Shown: positions 26,735 through 35,786, counted from the stretch's first letter. The stretch is DNA of 64,000 nt from Bordetella genomosp. 7 (GCF_002261265.1 NZ_NEVK01000003.1:868001-932000); one strand, 5' to 3'. Notes: a model not told the origin generated them from the letters alone. Program-made: numbers and translations.

Positions 26735-28098
26735 AACCGGTCGCCCGGATTGCCTGGGGGCTGGGCGTGACGCTGTTGCTGGCCGGCGTAGACGCAACAG
26801 GCAGCGCGGCATTGCTGACCCTGGAAGTCGGCCAGACCCATGTGCTTCGCCATGCCGAGGTTACCCGCGTTGCGGTCGGCAATGGGCAGGTAGTCAGCGC
26901 AGTTTCGGTAGACGGCCGCGAGGTTGTGCTCTTCGCGCGCCAGGAAGGCGCATCTTCCGTGCACGTCTGGGCGCCATCCGGCGTCGCGGCGGCCTACGAG
27001 GTGCAAGTGCGGCCCGCGGGCTGGGCAGTGATACAAGACGAAGTCCAGTCGTTGGTGCGGCGCATTCCCAAGGTTCGCAGCAGTGTCGTGGGCAGCAATA
27101 TCGTGCTCGAGGGTGACGACCTGACCGACGACGATCGGGCTCGCGTCGCGTCGCTTGCGCAACGCTACCCGCGCATACTCGATTTCACCGGCCAGGTAGG
27201 CTGGGACAGCATGGTCCTGCTCGATGTGCAAGTGGTGGAACTGCCGCGCTCGCGCCTGCGCGAGTTTGGCGTTCAGTGGGACACGGTGTCGCAAGGCGGC
27301 CTGCACGCCGGAGGGGTCTGGCAACCCGCTTCGGCCGTGCAGCCGAATCATGCAGCACCGCCTCCGTTGGCCATGCAAGGAATGGGCGCAGGGGGCTATT
27401 TCGGGGTCAATGCGATGATGTCGGCGCGCCTGGCCGCCATGGCGCAGCGGGGCGAGGCGGTGTTGCTGGCTCAGCCGCAGTTGTTGGCGCGCAGCGGCAC
27501 CACGGCGTCATTCCTGGCAGGGGGCGAAGTCCCTTACAGCACGACAGACGCCCAGGGCAATACGGTGACCGAGTTCAAGCCCTATGGGGTGTCATTGAAC
27601 ATTACGCCACGCATTGACCGCAACGGCGCCATCCGTTCGCGCATCGAGGTCGAGGCCAGTTCCGTCGATACCTCGTTGAGCGTGGCAGGCGGCCCGGCGT
27701 TGCGTACGCGCCGCGCCTCCACCGAATTCAATGTGCGGTCGGGGCAGACGCTGGTACTGGGAGGCTTTCTGTCGCGCGAGCGCTCCGAAGAGCGTACCGG
27801 CTTGCCAGTGTTGCAGGACATCCCCGTGCTGGGCGCCCTGTTTTCATCCCGACGCGACCAGCACAAGGAAACCGAACTGGCGATCTTCGTCACGCCGCGC
27901 GTCGTTTCGCAAGACCACGCCGAACTCGCGCAGCGCGTGCAGCAAGGGCGTCACGTGCTCCAGCAGGCTTTCCCCGACCCGGCCGCACTGGGCACGGCAG
28001 TGCCTGGCCCGGGTTCCCCCGATTGGGGGGCTTACATGGGTCCGGGATCGCAATGGCATCTTCCCCGGCAGTTTTCCTCGCAATCTGGCTTGCCATGA
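26731..28098 (+). CDS. outer-membrane secretin CpaC/RcpA
   Basis: Forms the outer-membrane channel of the Tad machine. It has 455 residues. A signal peptide of about 25 residues (ending TGSA) is followed by the N-terminal pilus-secretin domain (LTLEVGQTHVLRHAEVTRVAVGN) and a BON-like segment near 100-135 (VLEGDDLTDDDRARV). The secretin core runs from about 160 to 400 with LLAQPQLLARSGTTASFLAGGEVPY and SGQTLVLGGFLSRERSE, followed by VLQDIPVLGALFSSR. The last 45 residues are Pro/Gly-rich. No separate pilotin is apparent. Confidence 0.92.
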   Translation: MKPVARIAWGLGVTLLLAGVDATGSAALLTLEVGQTHVLRHAEVTRVAVGNGQVVSAVSVDGREVVLFARQEGASSVHVWAPSGVAAAYEVQVRPAGWAVIQDEVQSLVRRIPKVRSSVVGSNIVLEGDDLTDDDRARVASLAQRYPRILDFTGQVGWDSMVLLDVQVVELPRSRLREFGVQWDTVSQGGLHAGGVWQPASAVQPNHAAPPPLAMQGMGAGGYFGVNAMMSARLAAMAQRGEAVLLAQPQLLARSGTTASFLAGGEVPYSTTDAQGNTVTEFKPYGVSLNITPRIDRNGAIRSRIEVEASSVDTSLSVAGGPALRTRRASTEFNVRSGQTLVLGGFLSRERSEERTGLPVLQDIPVLGALFSSRRDQHKETELAIFVTPRVVSQDHAELAQRVQQGRHVLQQAFPDPAALGTAVPGPGSPDWGAYMGPGSQWHLPRQFSSQSGLP

Positions 28099-29756
28099 AT
28101 ACGCTACACCTGCGCATCACCTTTGAAGACGGGCAGCAAAAATCTGTCGACGCGCCAGCGCCCGTGCTGATAGGCCGCGCTGCGCAATGCGGGCTGCGCA
28201 TCGCCAACTGGCGCGTCGCCAAGCACCACGCGCGGCTGGTACAGCATGAGCAGATCATCGAACTCGAAGACCTGGGCTCGTTCGGCGGAACATTCGTCAA
28301 TGGCCACCGCGTGGCCGTGCATCGGCCGGTACTGCCAGGCGACGACATTCTCATCGGCCCCTGCCGCATCAGGGTGACTTTGCCTGAAGCATGTCCGGAA
28401 AGCGATACCCGTGGCCTGGACGGTGCAGGCGCAGTCGCCGACACTACCGCGGCGGCGCTGGTTCCGCAGGCGGATGGAGCCGCATCGCTGGCCCTGTTGC
28501 CGCATCGCCGCCGGCTGCATGCGGCATTGCTGCAGGCGCTGGATCTGCGTCGCCGGGACGTGGCGGGCATGAGCGATGGCTTGCTTCGCAGCGAGGCCCA
28601 ACAAATGCTCGACCGTATCGCCGCCGACGATGCGGAGATCCCGGCCAGTGTCGACCGGGCGGCGCTGTGCCGCGACGTGCTCGACGAGGCGGTCGGCCTG
28701 GGGCCGCTGGAACCTTTGCTGACCGACAGCGGCATCAGCGAAATCATGGTCAACCGGCACGACGAAATCTATATCGAGCGTGGCGGCCGCCTGCTTCGTC
28801 ACAATGCGGCTTTCAGCAGCGAGCAATCCGTAAGATGGGCCATCGAGCGCATTGTTGCGCCCATAGGACGGCGCATCGACGAAAGCGCACCCATGGTCGA
28901 CGCGCGCCTGCCCGACGGCTCACGCGTGAACGCGGTGATACCTCCGGTCGCGCTCAAAGGCGCCACGTTGACCATACGCAAGTTCCCCGCACGTCGCCCG
29001 CTTATGGAAGATCTGGTGCGATCCGGATCCATTTCGTCTGCCATGGCCGAATTCCTGTACCTGTGCGTGCGCAGCCGCAAGAACGTGGTGGTTTCCGGCG
29101 GCACGGGATCAGGCAAAACTACCTTGCTCAACATTTTGTCCAATGGCATTCCCGAGGGCGAGCGCGTTGTCACCATCGAGGACGCCGCCGAACTGCGGCT
29201 CGACCATGCTCACCTCGTTGCCCTGGAGGCCCGGCCAGCCAACCTGGAGAACCGAGGCCGCATCGATATCCGTGACCTGGTGCGCAATGCCCTGCGCATG
29301 CGCCCGGACCGCATCGTGGTCGGGGAATGTCGCGGCGCCGAAGCGTTCGACATGCTGACCGCAATGAACACCGGCCACGAAGGGTCGTTGACGACGCTGC
29401 ACGCCAATTCGCCACGCGATGCGCTCGGGCGCCTTGAGGCCATGGTGCTCATGGCGGGCATGGACCTGCCCTTGAGCGTGGTGCGCGAACACATAGGCGC
29501 GAGCATCGATATCATCGTCCAGCAGGCGCGTATGTCCGACGGTCGCCGCATTGCCACATCCATCGTCGAAATCACAGGCATGGAAAGCGGCCGTATCCAG
29601 CTGCAAGAGCTGTTTCGCTTTCATCGGGCCAGCGGGTTCCAGGCTTGTGGGCTGCTTCCCAGCTTTACCGAGGAATGGCGCGCGGCCGGCATCGCATTCG
29701 ACGCCGGGCTGTTCTGCGGCGACGCCAGCGCGGCGCCAGGCCTGCCGGCATCATGA
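28095..29756 (+). CDS. TadA/CpaF secretion ATPase with N-terminal FHA domain
   Basis: The hexameric ATPase powering pilus assembly at the cytosolic face. It has 553 residues. Residues 1-100 form an FHA-like domain (GRAAQCGLRIANWRVAKHHARLV, then GGTFVNGHRV). The CpaF region follows from about 130: EIMVNRHDEIYIERGGRL, Walker A GGTGSGKTT near 338, and the Asp box/Walker B region ALRMRPDRIVVGECRGAEAFD with TGHEGSLTTLHANSP. In the FHA part the usual Ser of the SxxH motif is Ala. The ATG at 28095 gives the ATGA overlap, so the longer frame is rejected. Confidence 0.9.
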   Translation: MNTLHLRITFEDGQQKSVDAPAPVLIGRAAQCGLRIANWRVAKHHARLVQHEQIIELEDLGSFGGTFVNGHRVAVHRPVLPGDDILIGPCRIRVTLPEACPESDTRGLDGAGAVADTTAAALVPQADGAASLALLPHRRRLHAALLQALDLRRRDVAGMSDGLLRSEAQQMLDRIAADDAEIPASVDRAALCRDVLDEAVGLGPLEPLLTDSGISEIMVNRHDEIYIERGGRLLRHNAAFSSEQSVRWAIERIVAPIGRRIDESAPMVDARLPDGSRVNAVIPPVALKGATLTIRKFPARRPLMEDLVRSGSISSAMAEFLYLCVRSRKNVVVSGGTGSGKTTLLNILSNGIPEGERVVTIEDAAELRLDHAHLVALEARPANLENRGRIDIRDLVRNALRMRPDRIVVGECRGAEAFDMLTAMNTGHEGSLTTLHANSPRDALGRLEAMVLMAGMDLPLSVVREHIGASIDIIVQQARMSDGRRIATSIVEITGMESGRIQLQELFRFHRASGFQACGLLPSFTEEWRAAGIAFDAGLFCGDASAAPGLPAS

Positions 29757-30598
29757 TCTGGGTGGCGGCCATCATGTCCATGGTGTGCTCGGCCTTGATC
29801 GCCTGGCGCGTGCAAGCCTGGTTCGGGCCGGCGCTGCAGCGCTACCGCCAAGTTTATACCCAGGACGCGGCGATCAAGCTGAGCGAGGTGTTCCTGTTTA
29901 TCGATCCCGCCCAACTATGGCTGGCTGCAATGCTGCTGGCGGCCTCGGGCGGGCTGGCAGCGTGGGCCGCATCGGACAGCCTGGCGCTTGGTGCGCTTGC
30001 CGCGCTGCTGGCCCTGCGCTTGCCTCGCTACGTGGTGGGCCGGCTACGCCATCGGCGGCTGGCTCGGTTCGAGCAGCAGCTGCCCGGCGCGCTGCTCGCG
30101 CTGGCCGCCGCCTTGCGGGCAGGGGTGGGCTTGTCGACGGCGTTGCGCCATATCGTGGATCACAGCGAGCCGCCGCTGGCCCAGGAGCTCGGCCTGATAC
30201 TGCGCGAGCAGCGCCTGGGCGTGTCGTTCGACGCGGCGCTGCAGAATCTGGGGCAACGGGTGCCCGCCGAATCCACCTCGCTGGTCATCGCCGCGATGGG
30301 CGTGGCGGCGCAGACGGGTGGCAACCTTGCCGAAACGCTGGACGGCATCGCGCGTACCTTGCGCGAGCGCCTGGCGCTGCAAGGCAAGGTGCGGGCGCTG
30401 ACCGCGCAGGGACGTTTGCAGGCCTGGATCGTGGGCGCCTTGCCGCTGCTGTTGATGCTGGTGCTGGATCGCATGGAGCCCGAAGCCATGGCCGTTCTCT
30501 GGCACACCCCGGCGGGCTGGGCCGTTCTGACGGCGGTAATTCTGCTCGAGGCCACCGGCATCATGCTCATCCGGCGCATCGTCGATATCGATATCTGA
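29753..30598 (+). CDS. Flp pilus assembly inner-membrane protein TadB
   Basis: A T2SS-F family platform protein working with TadA and TadC. It has 281 residues. Membrane segments lie near the N-terminus (about 1-20 and 55-95) and C-terminus (about 225-275). Between them is the cytosolic T2SF helical domain, with LARFEQQLPGALLALAAALRAGVGL and AMGVAAQTGGNLAETLDGIARTLRER. The ATG at 29753 overlaps the tadA stop (ATGA); the upstream frame extension lies inside tadA and is rejected. Confidence 0.88.
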   Translation: MIWVAAIMSMVCSALIAWRVQAWFGPALQRYRQVYTQDAAIKLSEVFLFIDPAQLWLAAMLLAASGGLAAWAASDSLALGALAALLALRLPRYVVGRLRHRRLARFEQQLPGALLALAAALRAGVGLSTALRHIVDHSEPPLAQELGLILREQRLGVSFDAALQNLGQRVPAESTSLVIAAMGVAAQTGGNLAETLDGIARTLRERLALQGKVRALTAQGRLQAWIVGALPLLLMLVLDRMEPEAMAVLWHTPAGWAVLTAVILLEATGIMLIRRIVDIDI

Positions 30599-30610
30599 GC
30601 CGGGAGCTTT

Positions 30611-31483
30611 ATGTTTTCTTGGTTAGCGATCTTGCTGACAGGCATGGCCGGCGGCGCATCGGCCTGGTTGTTCATCGGCCCCGTGCGGCATCCGGTATCG
30701 GACGCGCGCGCCCGTCCGGCCGTGGGTTGGGGATGGCGGTTGTGCTGGCCCTGGCTGGACGCGGTGGCGCAGCCATGCGCGACAGCGCTGCCGTGGCGCT
30801 GGAGGGACGCGTTGACGCGGTGGCTGGGCCAGGCAGGCACGCCGGCCGCGATCACCGCGCCGCACGCCGCAGCCCTGGTGGCCTGCGCGGCGGGACTGGG
30901 CGCGTCGGCAGGGGGCGTGTTGGGCGGCCTTGTGCTGCCCGCGCCTGGCGCATGGCTGTGCGGCATCGGCGGTGCGCTGGCGATGGCAGGCTGGCCGATT
31001 CTCTGGATCAGGGGCCGCGTGGCGGGCCGCCGCCGCAGCATGGCTCGCGATCTGCCTTTTGTCCTGGACATGATGACCCTCTGTGTCGAATCGGGCCTGA
31101 GCCTGCACGGCGCGCTGCAGCAGGCCGGGCAGCACGGGCCGCCCGGGCCATTGCGGCAAGAACTGGCGCATGCGTTGGCCGATATGCGGACCGGTGTGTC
31201 GCGCGCCCAGGCCTTGAAAGCTCTGGCTGACCGCTGCGCCATTCCCGCCGTGCGCAGTTGGGTGGCGGCGTTGAATCAGGCAGACAGCCTTGGCATGAGC
31301 CTGGGGGGTGTGCTGCGCGGGCATGCCGCACAGTGCCGCACCGATCGCTATCAGCGCGCCGAGAAACTGGCCATGGAGGCCCCGGTCAAGATGCTGCTGC
31401 CGCTGATCGGGTGCATTTTTCCCTGCACTTTTATCGTGCTGGCTTTTCCGATTGCGGTGCAATTATGGCAGGCCGCCCAGTAA
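30611..31483 (+). CDS. Flp pilus assembly inner-membrane protein TadC
   Basis: Second T2SS-F platform protein. It has 290 residues. The N-terminal membrane region is followed by the helical domain ARDLPFVLDMMTLCVESGLSLHGALQQA and SLGMSLGGVLRGHAAQCRTDRYQRAEKLAMEAPVKMLLPL, then a C-terminal membrane helix (IGCIFPCTFIVLAFPIAV). CGGGAGC lies just upstream of the ATG. This is the only gene junction in the locus that is a gap (12 nt) rather than an overlap. Confidence 0.88.
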   Translation: MFSWLAILLTGMAGGASAWLFIGPVRHPVSDARARPAVGWGWRLCWPWLDAVAQPCATALPWRWRDALTRWLGQAGTPAAITAPHAAALVACAAGLGASAGGVLGGLVLPAPGAWLCGIGGALAMAGWPILWIRGRVAGRRRSMARDLPFVLDMMTLCVESGLSLHGALQQAGQHGPPGPLRQELAHALADMRTGVSRAQALKALADRCAIPAVRSWVAALNQADSLGMSLGGVLRGHAAQCRTDRYQRAEKLAMEAPVKMLLPLIGCIFPCTFIVLAFPIAVQLWQAAQ

Positions 31484-31875
31484 CGCAACACCACCGCCGC
31501 CCGTTGCGCCGTTCGCGCATCCGCCTGGCGCGGGCGTGCGGCGCCGGGGGCCGGCTGCGCGGGTTGCTGTGCCGCGCCCGGCCGCCAGGCCGCCGCACCG
31601 GCTTATGGTTTCTTCCCTGTCGCGCGGTGCATACCTGGGGCATGCGCTACGCCATCGACGTGGCGTTCATCGATGCCTGGGGACGCGTGCTGCATATCGT
31701 CCGCAACGTACGTCCCGGCCGGGTGGTGTGGTGCCGGCGGGCGCGGTCCGTCATAGAGCTGGCCGTGAATACCGTTGATTCGCCCTTGAGGTACCGGCGC
31801 AAGCTTCAGGCTGCGCTGCATCGCTCGCGCGCGGCATCGCCCCGCATCGGCGCGCCCTCTGTACGACCGCCGTAG
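31465..31875 (+). CDS. DUF192 family protein at the end of the Tad operon
   Basis: DUF192 proteins are small beta-rich domains of unknown function, often exported. It has 136 residues. The domain core is visible as LWFLPCRAVHTWGMRYAIDV and AFIDAWGRVLHIV, with the usual tail VIELAV. The first 45 residues are very basic (Arg-rich) with no clear signal peptide. The ATG at 31465 lies 19 nt inside tadC, so it is co-translated with the pilus genes, and no other unit follows. Its role in the pilus is unknown. Confidence 0.78.
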   Translation: MAGRPVTQHHRRPLRRSRIRLARACGAGGRLRGLLCRARPPGRRTGLWFLPCRAVHTWGMRYAIDVAFIDAWGRVLHIVRNVRPGRVVWCRRARSVIELAVNTVDSPLRYRRKLQAALHRSRAASPRIGAPSVRPP

Positions 31876-31907
31876 CCAGCCAGGGCGGCCCTTCGCGTGT
31901 TCGCCGT

Positions 31908-32738
31908 TTATAGCGCCGGCACGAAGAACCGATCGCGCAAAGCCTGCAGCCCGATGCGTTCCAGTATCTCGTTCAAGCGCTCGGCCGCCTTGCGGCGCGG
32001 CAGGTTCTTGTATTGCGCGATGATCAGCTCGTTTTTCATCGAGTGTTCCCAGCCAACCAGTTCGGTCACGCTGACCTGATAACCATGCGCTTCCAGTTGC
32101 AGGCAGCGCAGCACATTGGTGATCTGGCTGCCGAACTCGCGCGTATGCAAAGGATGGCGCCAGATTTCGGCCAGGGGATCGGCCAGCGCGCGTGCCTTGT
32201 TCTGGCGCAGCGCCGCGGCCACTTCGGCCTGGCAGCATGGCACGACCACGATGTACCTGGCCCGCTTTTCCAGGGCGAAGCGGATGGCGTCGTCGGTGGC
32301 GGTATTGCACGCGTGCAGCGCCGTTACTACGTCGACCTGGCGGGGCAGGCTGGGCGACGTGATCGATTCGGCCACCGACAGGTTCAGGAACGTCATGCCA
32401 TCGAACCCCAGCCGCCGGGCAAGCGCCTGTGACGAGGCCACCAGTTCGGGGCGGGTTTCGATACCGTAGACATGCGACCCGTCGTTCAGTTTCTTGAAAT
32501 ACAGGTCGTACAGAATGAAGCCCAGGTATGACTTGCCCGCGCCGTGGTCCACCAGCGTCACGGCATCCTGTGCGGCCTTGACATCCTGCAGCAGGCGCTC
32601 GATGAACTGATACAGGTGGTACACCTGCTTGAGTTTGCGCCGGCTGTCCTGGTTGAGCTTGCCGTCGCGCGTCAGGATGTGCAGTTCCTTCAGCAGTTCG
32701 ATGGACTGGCCGGGGCGAATATCGGGGATGGAAGACAT
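31908..32738 (-). CDS. class I SAM-dependent methyltransferase
   Basis: A putative cytosolic methyltransferase of unknown substrate. It has 276 residues. A SAM-binding Rossmann motif (VTLVDHGAGKSYLGFILYDLY, near 60-80) and a second strand (VYGIETRPELVASSQALARRLG) are clear. Further on are DVVTALHACNTATDDAIRFAL and VVVPCCQAEVAAAL, with HAC and PCC motifs typical of a methyltransferase subgroup (Methyltransf_32-like) seen with RNA or protein targets. The ATG at 32738 is preferred over an upstream codon that adds non-conserved residues. It is convergent with the Tad operon. Confidence 0.78.
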   Translation of the reverse strand: MSSIPDIRPGQSIELLKELHILTRDGKLNQDSRRKLKQVYHLYQFIERLLQDVKAAQDAVTLVDHGAGKSYLGFILYDLYFKKLNDGSHVYGIETRPELVASSQALARRLGFDGMTFLNLSVAESITSPSLPRQVDVVTALHACNTATDDAIRFALEKRARYIVVVPCCQAEVAAALRQNKARALADPLAEIWRHPLHTREFGSQITNVLRCLQLEAHGYQVSVTELVGWEHSMKNELIIAQYKNLPRRKAAERLNEILERIGLQALRDRFFVPAL

Positions 32739-32821
32739 GAAAAAGCGTTGCCAGGCGGGCGGGGAAGGCACGTAGTTTACTGAAAACGCCGCCCGGCCCG
32801 GCGGCCCGCGCCAGGCCGGCT

Positions 32822-33696
32822 TCAGCGGGCGGTCAGGTGCTGCACAAAGGCGCGCGACAGGGCGGTTTGCGGCCTCAGGGAGCTCCAGAGCACGTGGCTG
32901 CGCACTTGCACTTCCGGAACCAGCGGGCGGTGCGTCAGGCTGGGGACGGGCAGCGCGGCCAGCAGGCCAGACTCCACCAGGGCGACGCCCGCTCCGTGGA
33001 ATGCCAGCACAATGCCCGTCATCGAAGTCGCCACTTCGATCTGGATATTGAGCGGCCGCTTCAAGAAGGCGTTCAGATGCTGGCGCAGCAGCGCCTGCGG
33101 CAGGTAGGTGATAACGGGGTAGGGTACCAGGTCGTCAATGCCTATGGCCTGCAGCGCTGCCAAGGGATGGTCTTGCGGGAAGATGCAGCTCAGCGCCGCA
33201 TGGCGCAGCGGCAGAGACTGGATCGCCGCGTGCCCGCCGGGTGAAAAAGACACCCCCAGGTCGATCTGCTCGTTGACCAGGCGTTCCGCAATCAGATTCG
33301 AATCCATCGACTGCAAGGAAATCCTTGCCTGTGGCCGCGTCCTGACGAACTCGGCCACGGCCTGCGCCAGCCATGCGTTCGCAATGGGCGAACTGGCGGC
33401 GATGGCCAGGGTGCCCTGCAGGCCTTCGGCCAGATCCTGGCTGAAACGCTCCAGGCCCGCCACGCGGCCGAAGATTTCCTGCACTTCGGGCAACAGCGCC
33501 CGGGCCTCGGGGGTAGGCGTAAGGCGGCCCCTTCGCGTCTGAACAGCGTAAAACCCAGGCGCTGTTCAAAGTGCTTGATCGTGGCGCTGATGGCCGGCTG
33601 GGTCACATGCAGCAGGTGGGCGGCTCCGGTGATCGAGCCGGACACCATCACGGCGTGAAACGCCTCCAGGTGGCGCAACTGGATGCGGGCAAGCAT
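32822..33696 (-). pseudogene. LysR-family regulator interrupted by a single-base frameshift
   Basis: The N-terminal HTH reads normally from ATG 33696 (LRHLEAFHAVMVSGSITGAAHLL, then TQPAISATIKHFEQRLGF) to FRREG. It then runs out of frame and would stop near 33292. The substrate-binding domain continues in another frame from TPTPEARALLPEVQEIF to the stop at 32822. The frames rejoin if one C is added to the CCCC run at 33528-33531 (GGGG on the coding strand), giving EGGRLTPTPEA and a 291-residue protein. It is therefore a pseudogene, a slippage-switched gene or a sequencing error. It faces the aldolase and Bug genes it probably regulated. Confidence 0.88.
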
Positions 33697-33747
33697 ACGA
33701 AGGGGCTCTCTCTATAAACCGGTCTTATGGCCGGCGTCATTTATCTG

Positions 33748-33759
33748 ATTGGCGCCAAT
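33748..33759. promoter_or_regulatory. 12-bp perfect palindrome, candidate LysR operator
   Basis: ATTGGCGCCAAT lies in the 143-bp gap between the frameshifted LysR gene and the divergent aldolase gene, 81 bp before the aldolase ATG. Placement and symmetry fit a LysR-type binding site. Confidence 0.45.
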
Positions 33760-33839
33760 GTTAGTCCACTACCTAGAATGCCTGCTCATTGCGCCCCGCG
33801 GCCGGGCGCAGCGCATTCCGAACTTATCCAGGAGCAGGC

Positions 33840-34646
33840 ATGGCCCAGACGCAGGACACTGTTTACCGCCCCAACCAGCAGAACCTGTACTTTCCCCAGT
33901 ACCCCAAGTTTGATTCGGTGCAGGCCGAACGCTGGCACCGGCGCCAACGGTTGGCTGCCGTTTGCCGCGTGTTCGCCAAGTTCGGCTACGAGTATGGCTT
34001 CGCGGGCCACGTAACCGTACGCGACCCGGAACATCCCGACTTGTTTTGGACCAACCCGTTTGCCATGGACTTCGGCCGCGTGCGCGCCAGCGATATCCAG
34101 CTGGTGGATCGCGCCGGCACCGTGCTGGAAGGGCGTTGGGCGGTCAACCGCGCCGGCTTTGTGCTGCATTCGGCCATTCATGAAGCCAACCCCGACATCA
34201 TCGCTTCGTGCCATGCGCACACCACGCACGGCATGGCGTGGGCCGCGCTGGGACGTCCGCTGGATCCGATTACCCAGACCGCTTGCGGGTTCTATGAAGA
34301 CCAGGCGCTGATCACCGAAGAAGCCGGCGCGGTGGTCGTAGAGAACGATAAAGGCCACGCCGTGGCGCGCGCCTTCGGCAACGCCAAGATCGCCATCCAC
34401 CAGAACCATGGCCTGTTCTCGGCAGGGCGCGAAACCGTAGAAGAAGCCGCGTGGTGGTTCATTGCTGCCGAGCGTGCGTGCGAGATCCAGCTCAAGGCCG
34501 AGTCCACCGGCAAGCCTTTGAAGCTGATCGGCCGCGAGGCCGCGCTGCATTCCAAGAAGCACCTGGCCACGCCATTCATGGCCTGGCTGCATTTCCAACC
34601 CATCTACGACGCCATCGTGCGCGAGCAGCCGGACTGCCTGCTGTAG
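33840..34646 (+). CDS. class II aldolase/adducin family protein
   Basis: A zinc-dependent aldolase, epimerase or decarboxylase-type enzyme; substrate unknown. It has 268 residues. The class II fold shows FGYEYGFAGHVTVRDPEHPD and WTNPFAMDF, then the metal site HAHTTHGMAWA (His-x-His near 125) and a downstream His in IAIHQNHGLFSAG. The usual Zn ligand pattern is therefore intact. AGGAG precedes ATG 33840. It starts 88 bp before the Bug gene on the same strand, so uptake and catabolism of one carbohydrate-like or hydroxy-acid compound is plausible. Confidence 0.87.
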   Translation: MAQTQDTVYRPNQQNLYFPQYPKFDSVQAERWHRRQRLAAVCRVFAKFGYEYGFAGHVTVRDPEHPDLFWTNPFAMDFGRVRASDIQLVDRAGTVLEGRWAVNRAGFVLHSAIHEANPDIIASCHAHTTHGMAWAALGRPLDPITQTACGFYEDQALITEEAGAVVVENDKGHAVARAFGNAKIAIHQNHGLFSAGRETVEEAAWWFIAAERACEIQLKAESTGKPLKLIGREAALHSKKHLATPFMAWLHFQPIYDAIVREQPDCLL

Positions 34647-34733
34647 CGGCAACCGGCCTTCATCGATCCGCCGCGTCCTCGCATTGCCGGGGAGCGGCAT
34701 TCACAAATAGAACTACACCAGGAGAGAACCCTC

Positions 34734-35723
34734 ATGAAAACCAGACTTCGCATGCTTTGCGCCGTGGCGGCTGTGATCGGAGCGGGCGCATGTGCACCGG
34801 CCTTGGCCGCATGGCCCGACGACAGGCCGATCGAGTTGGTCGTGGGCTTTGCCGCCGGCGGCGAGACCGACGTGCTGGCGCGTACGCTGGCGCCCTACAT
34901 TCAAAAGCACCTGTCGCCCAACGCCAGCATCGTGGTGGTCAACAAGCCGGGGGCGTCCGGCGCCATCGCCAATTCGCATGTGCAACGCGCCGCGAAGGAC
35001 GGGTATACGGTGGCCATGGTCAACACGCCGCCGATGAATTTCTTGCCGCTGGTGCAATCGACACCGTACGACCCGGATCAGTTTGCCCTGATCGGCCGGG
35101 TCGTCAGCGACCCGACGCTGCTGGTAGCGCGCGATGACAGCCCGTATAAGTCCTTGAAAGAACTGGTCGAAGCCGCCAAGGCCAAGCCGGGCGCCGTCTC
35201 CATCGGCCAGAACGGGCTGGGCAGCAACGGCGGCGTAGCGCTCAATGTGCTGATGCTCGAAAGCGGCGCCACATTTACCGACATACCCTTTGGCGGCACC
35301 GGCCAATCCAAGATCGCGTTGATGGGCGGGCATGTGGACATGATCTTCACCAGCCATACCGCCGTGCCCGATCCCGCTGCCGAGAAAACCAGGCTGCGCA
35401 TCCTGGCCCAGTTCGTGCAAGAGCGCGCGCCCATGCTGCCCAATGTGCCGACGGCCAGGGAAGAAGGGTTCGACGTGGTCGTGCCTTCCGACCGTGGGCT
35501 GGCGGTGGACAAGGACGTGCCGCCGGCTGTACGCGACCGCCTGCAGCAGGCGCTGGAAGCGGCGCTGCAAGACCCGGGCTTTCTTGAGGCGGCCAAGTCG
35601 TTCTCTGCCATCCTCGCCTATAAGCCGGGCGCCGAGTGGCAGGCAGACATCACCGCCGCCAAAGAGCCCTTGACCCGCCTGGCCAACGAACTCAAGCAAA
35701 AAGGCGCGCTGGCGGGCAAGTAA
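34734..35723 (+). CDS. Bug (TctC) family tripartite-type solute-binding protein
   Basis: A periplasmic receptor for a small carboxylate or related metabolite. It has 329 residues. A signal peptide of about 24 residues ends ALAAW. The family pattern shows WPDDRPIELVVGFAAGGETDVLARTLA and VVNKPGASGAIANSHV, and the C-terminal half includes the substrate-closing region with NVPTAREEGFD. AGGAGAG lies upstream. No TctAB membrane subunits are encoded nearby, as is common for Bug orphans, which often act as receptors or share a transporter. Confidence 0.92.
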   Translation: MKTRLRMLCAVAAVIGAGACAPALAAWPDDRPIELVVGFAAGGETDVLARTLAPYIQKHLSPNASIVVVNKPGASGAIANSHVQRAAKDGYTVAMVNTPPMNFLPLVQSTPYDPDQFALIGRVVSDPTLLVARDDSPYKSLKELVEAAKAKPGAVSIGQNGLGSNGGVALNVLMLESGATFTDIPFGGTGQSKIALMGGHVDMIFTSHTAVPDPAAEKTRLRILAQFVQERAPMLPNVPTAREEGFDVVVPSDRGLAVDKDVPPAVRDRLQQALEAALQDPGFLEAAKSFSAILAYKPGAEWQADITAAKEPLTRLANELKQKGALAGK

Positions 35724-35741
35724 ACGCCCCGGATGCGCAAG

Positions 35742-35767
35742 CCTGCGCCGCGAGGCCGTGGCGCAGG
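35742..35767. terminator. hairpin between convergent Bug and DUF2239 genes
   Basis: CCTGCGCC (35742-35749) pairs with GGCGCAGG (35760-35767). It fills the 63-bp gap between converging genes. T tracts are short on both sides. Confidence 0.45.
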
Positions 35768-35786
35768 TTCATGCATTTGTTCCACC

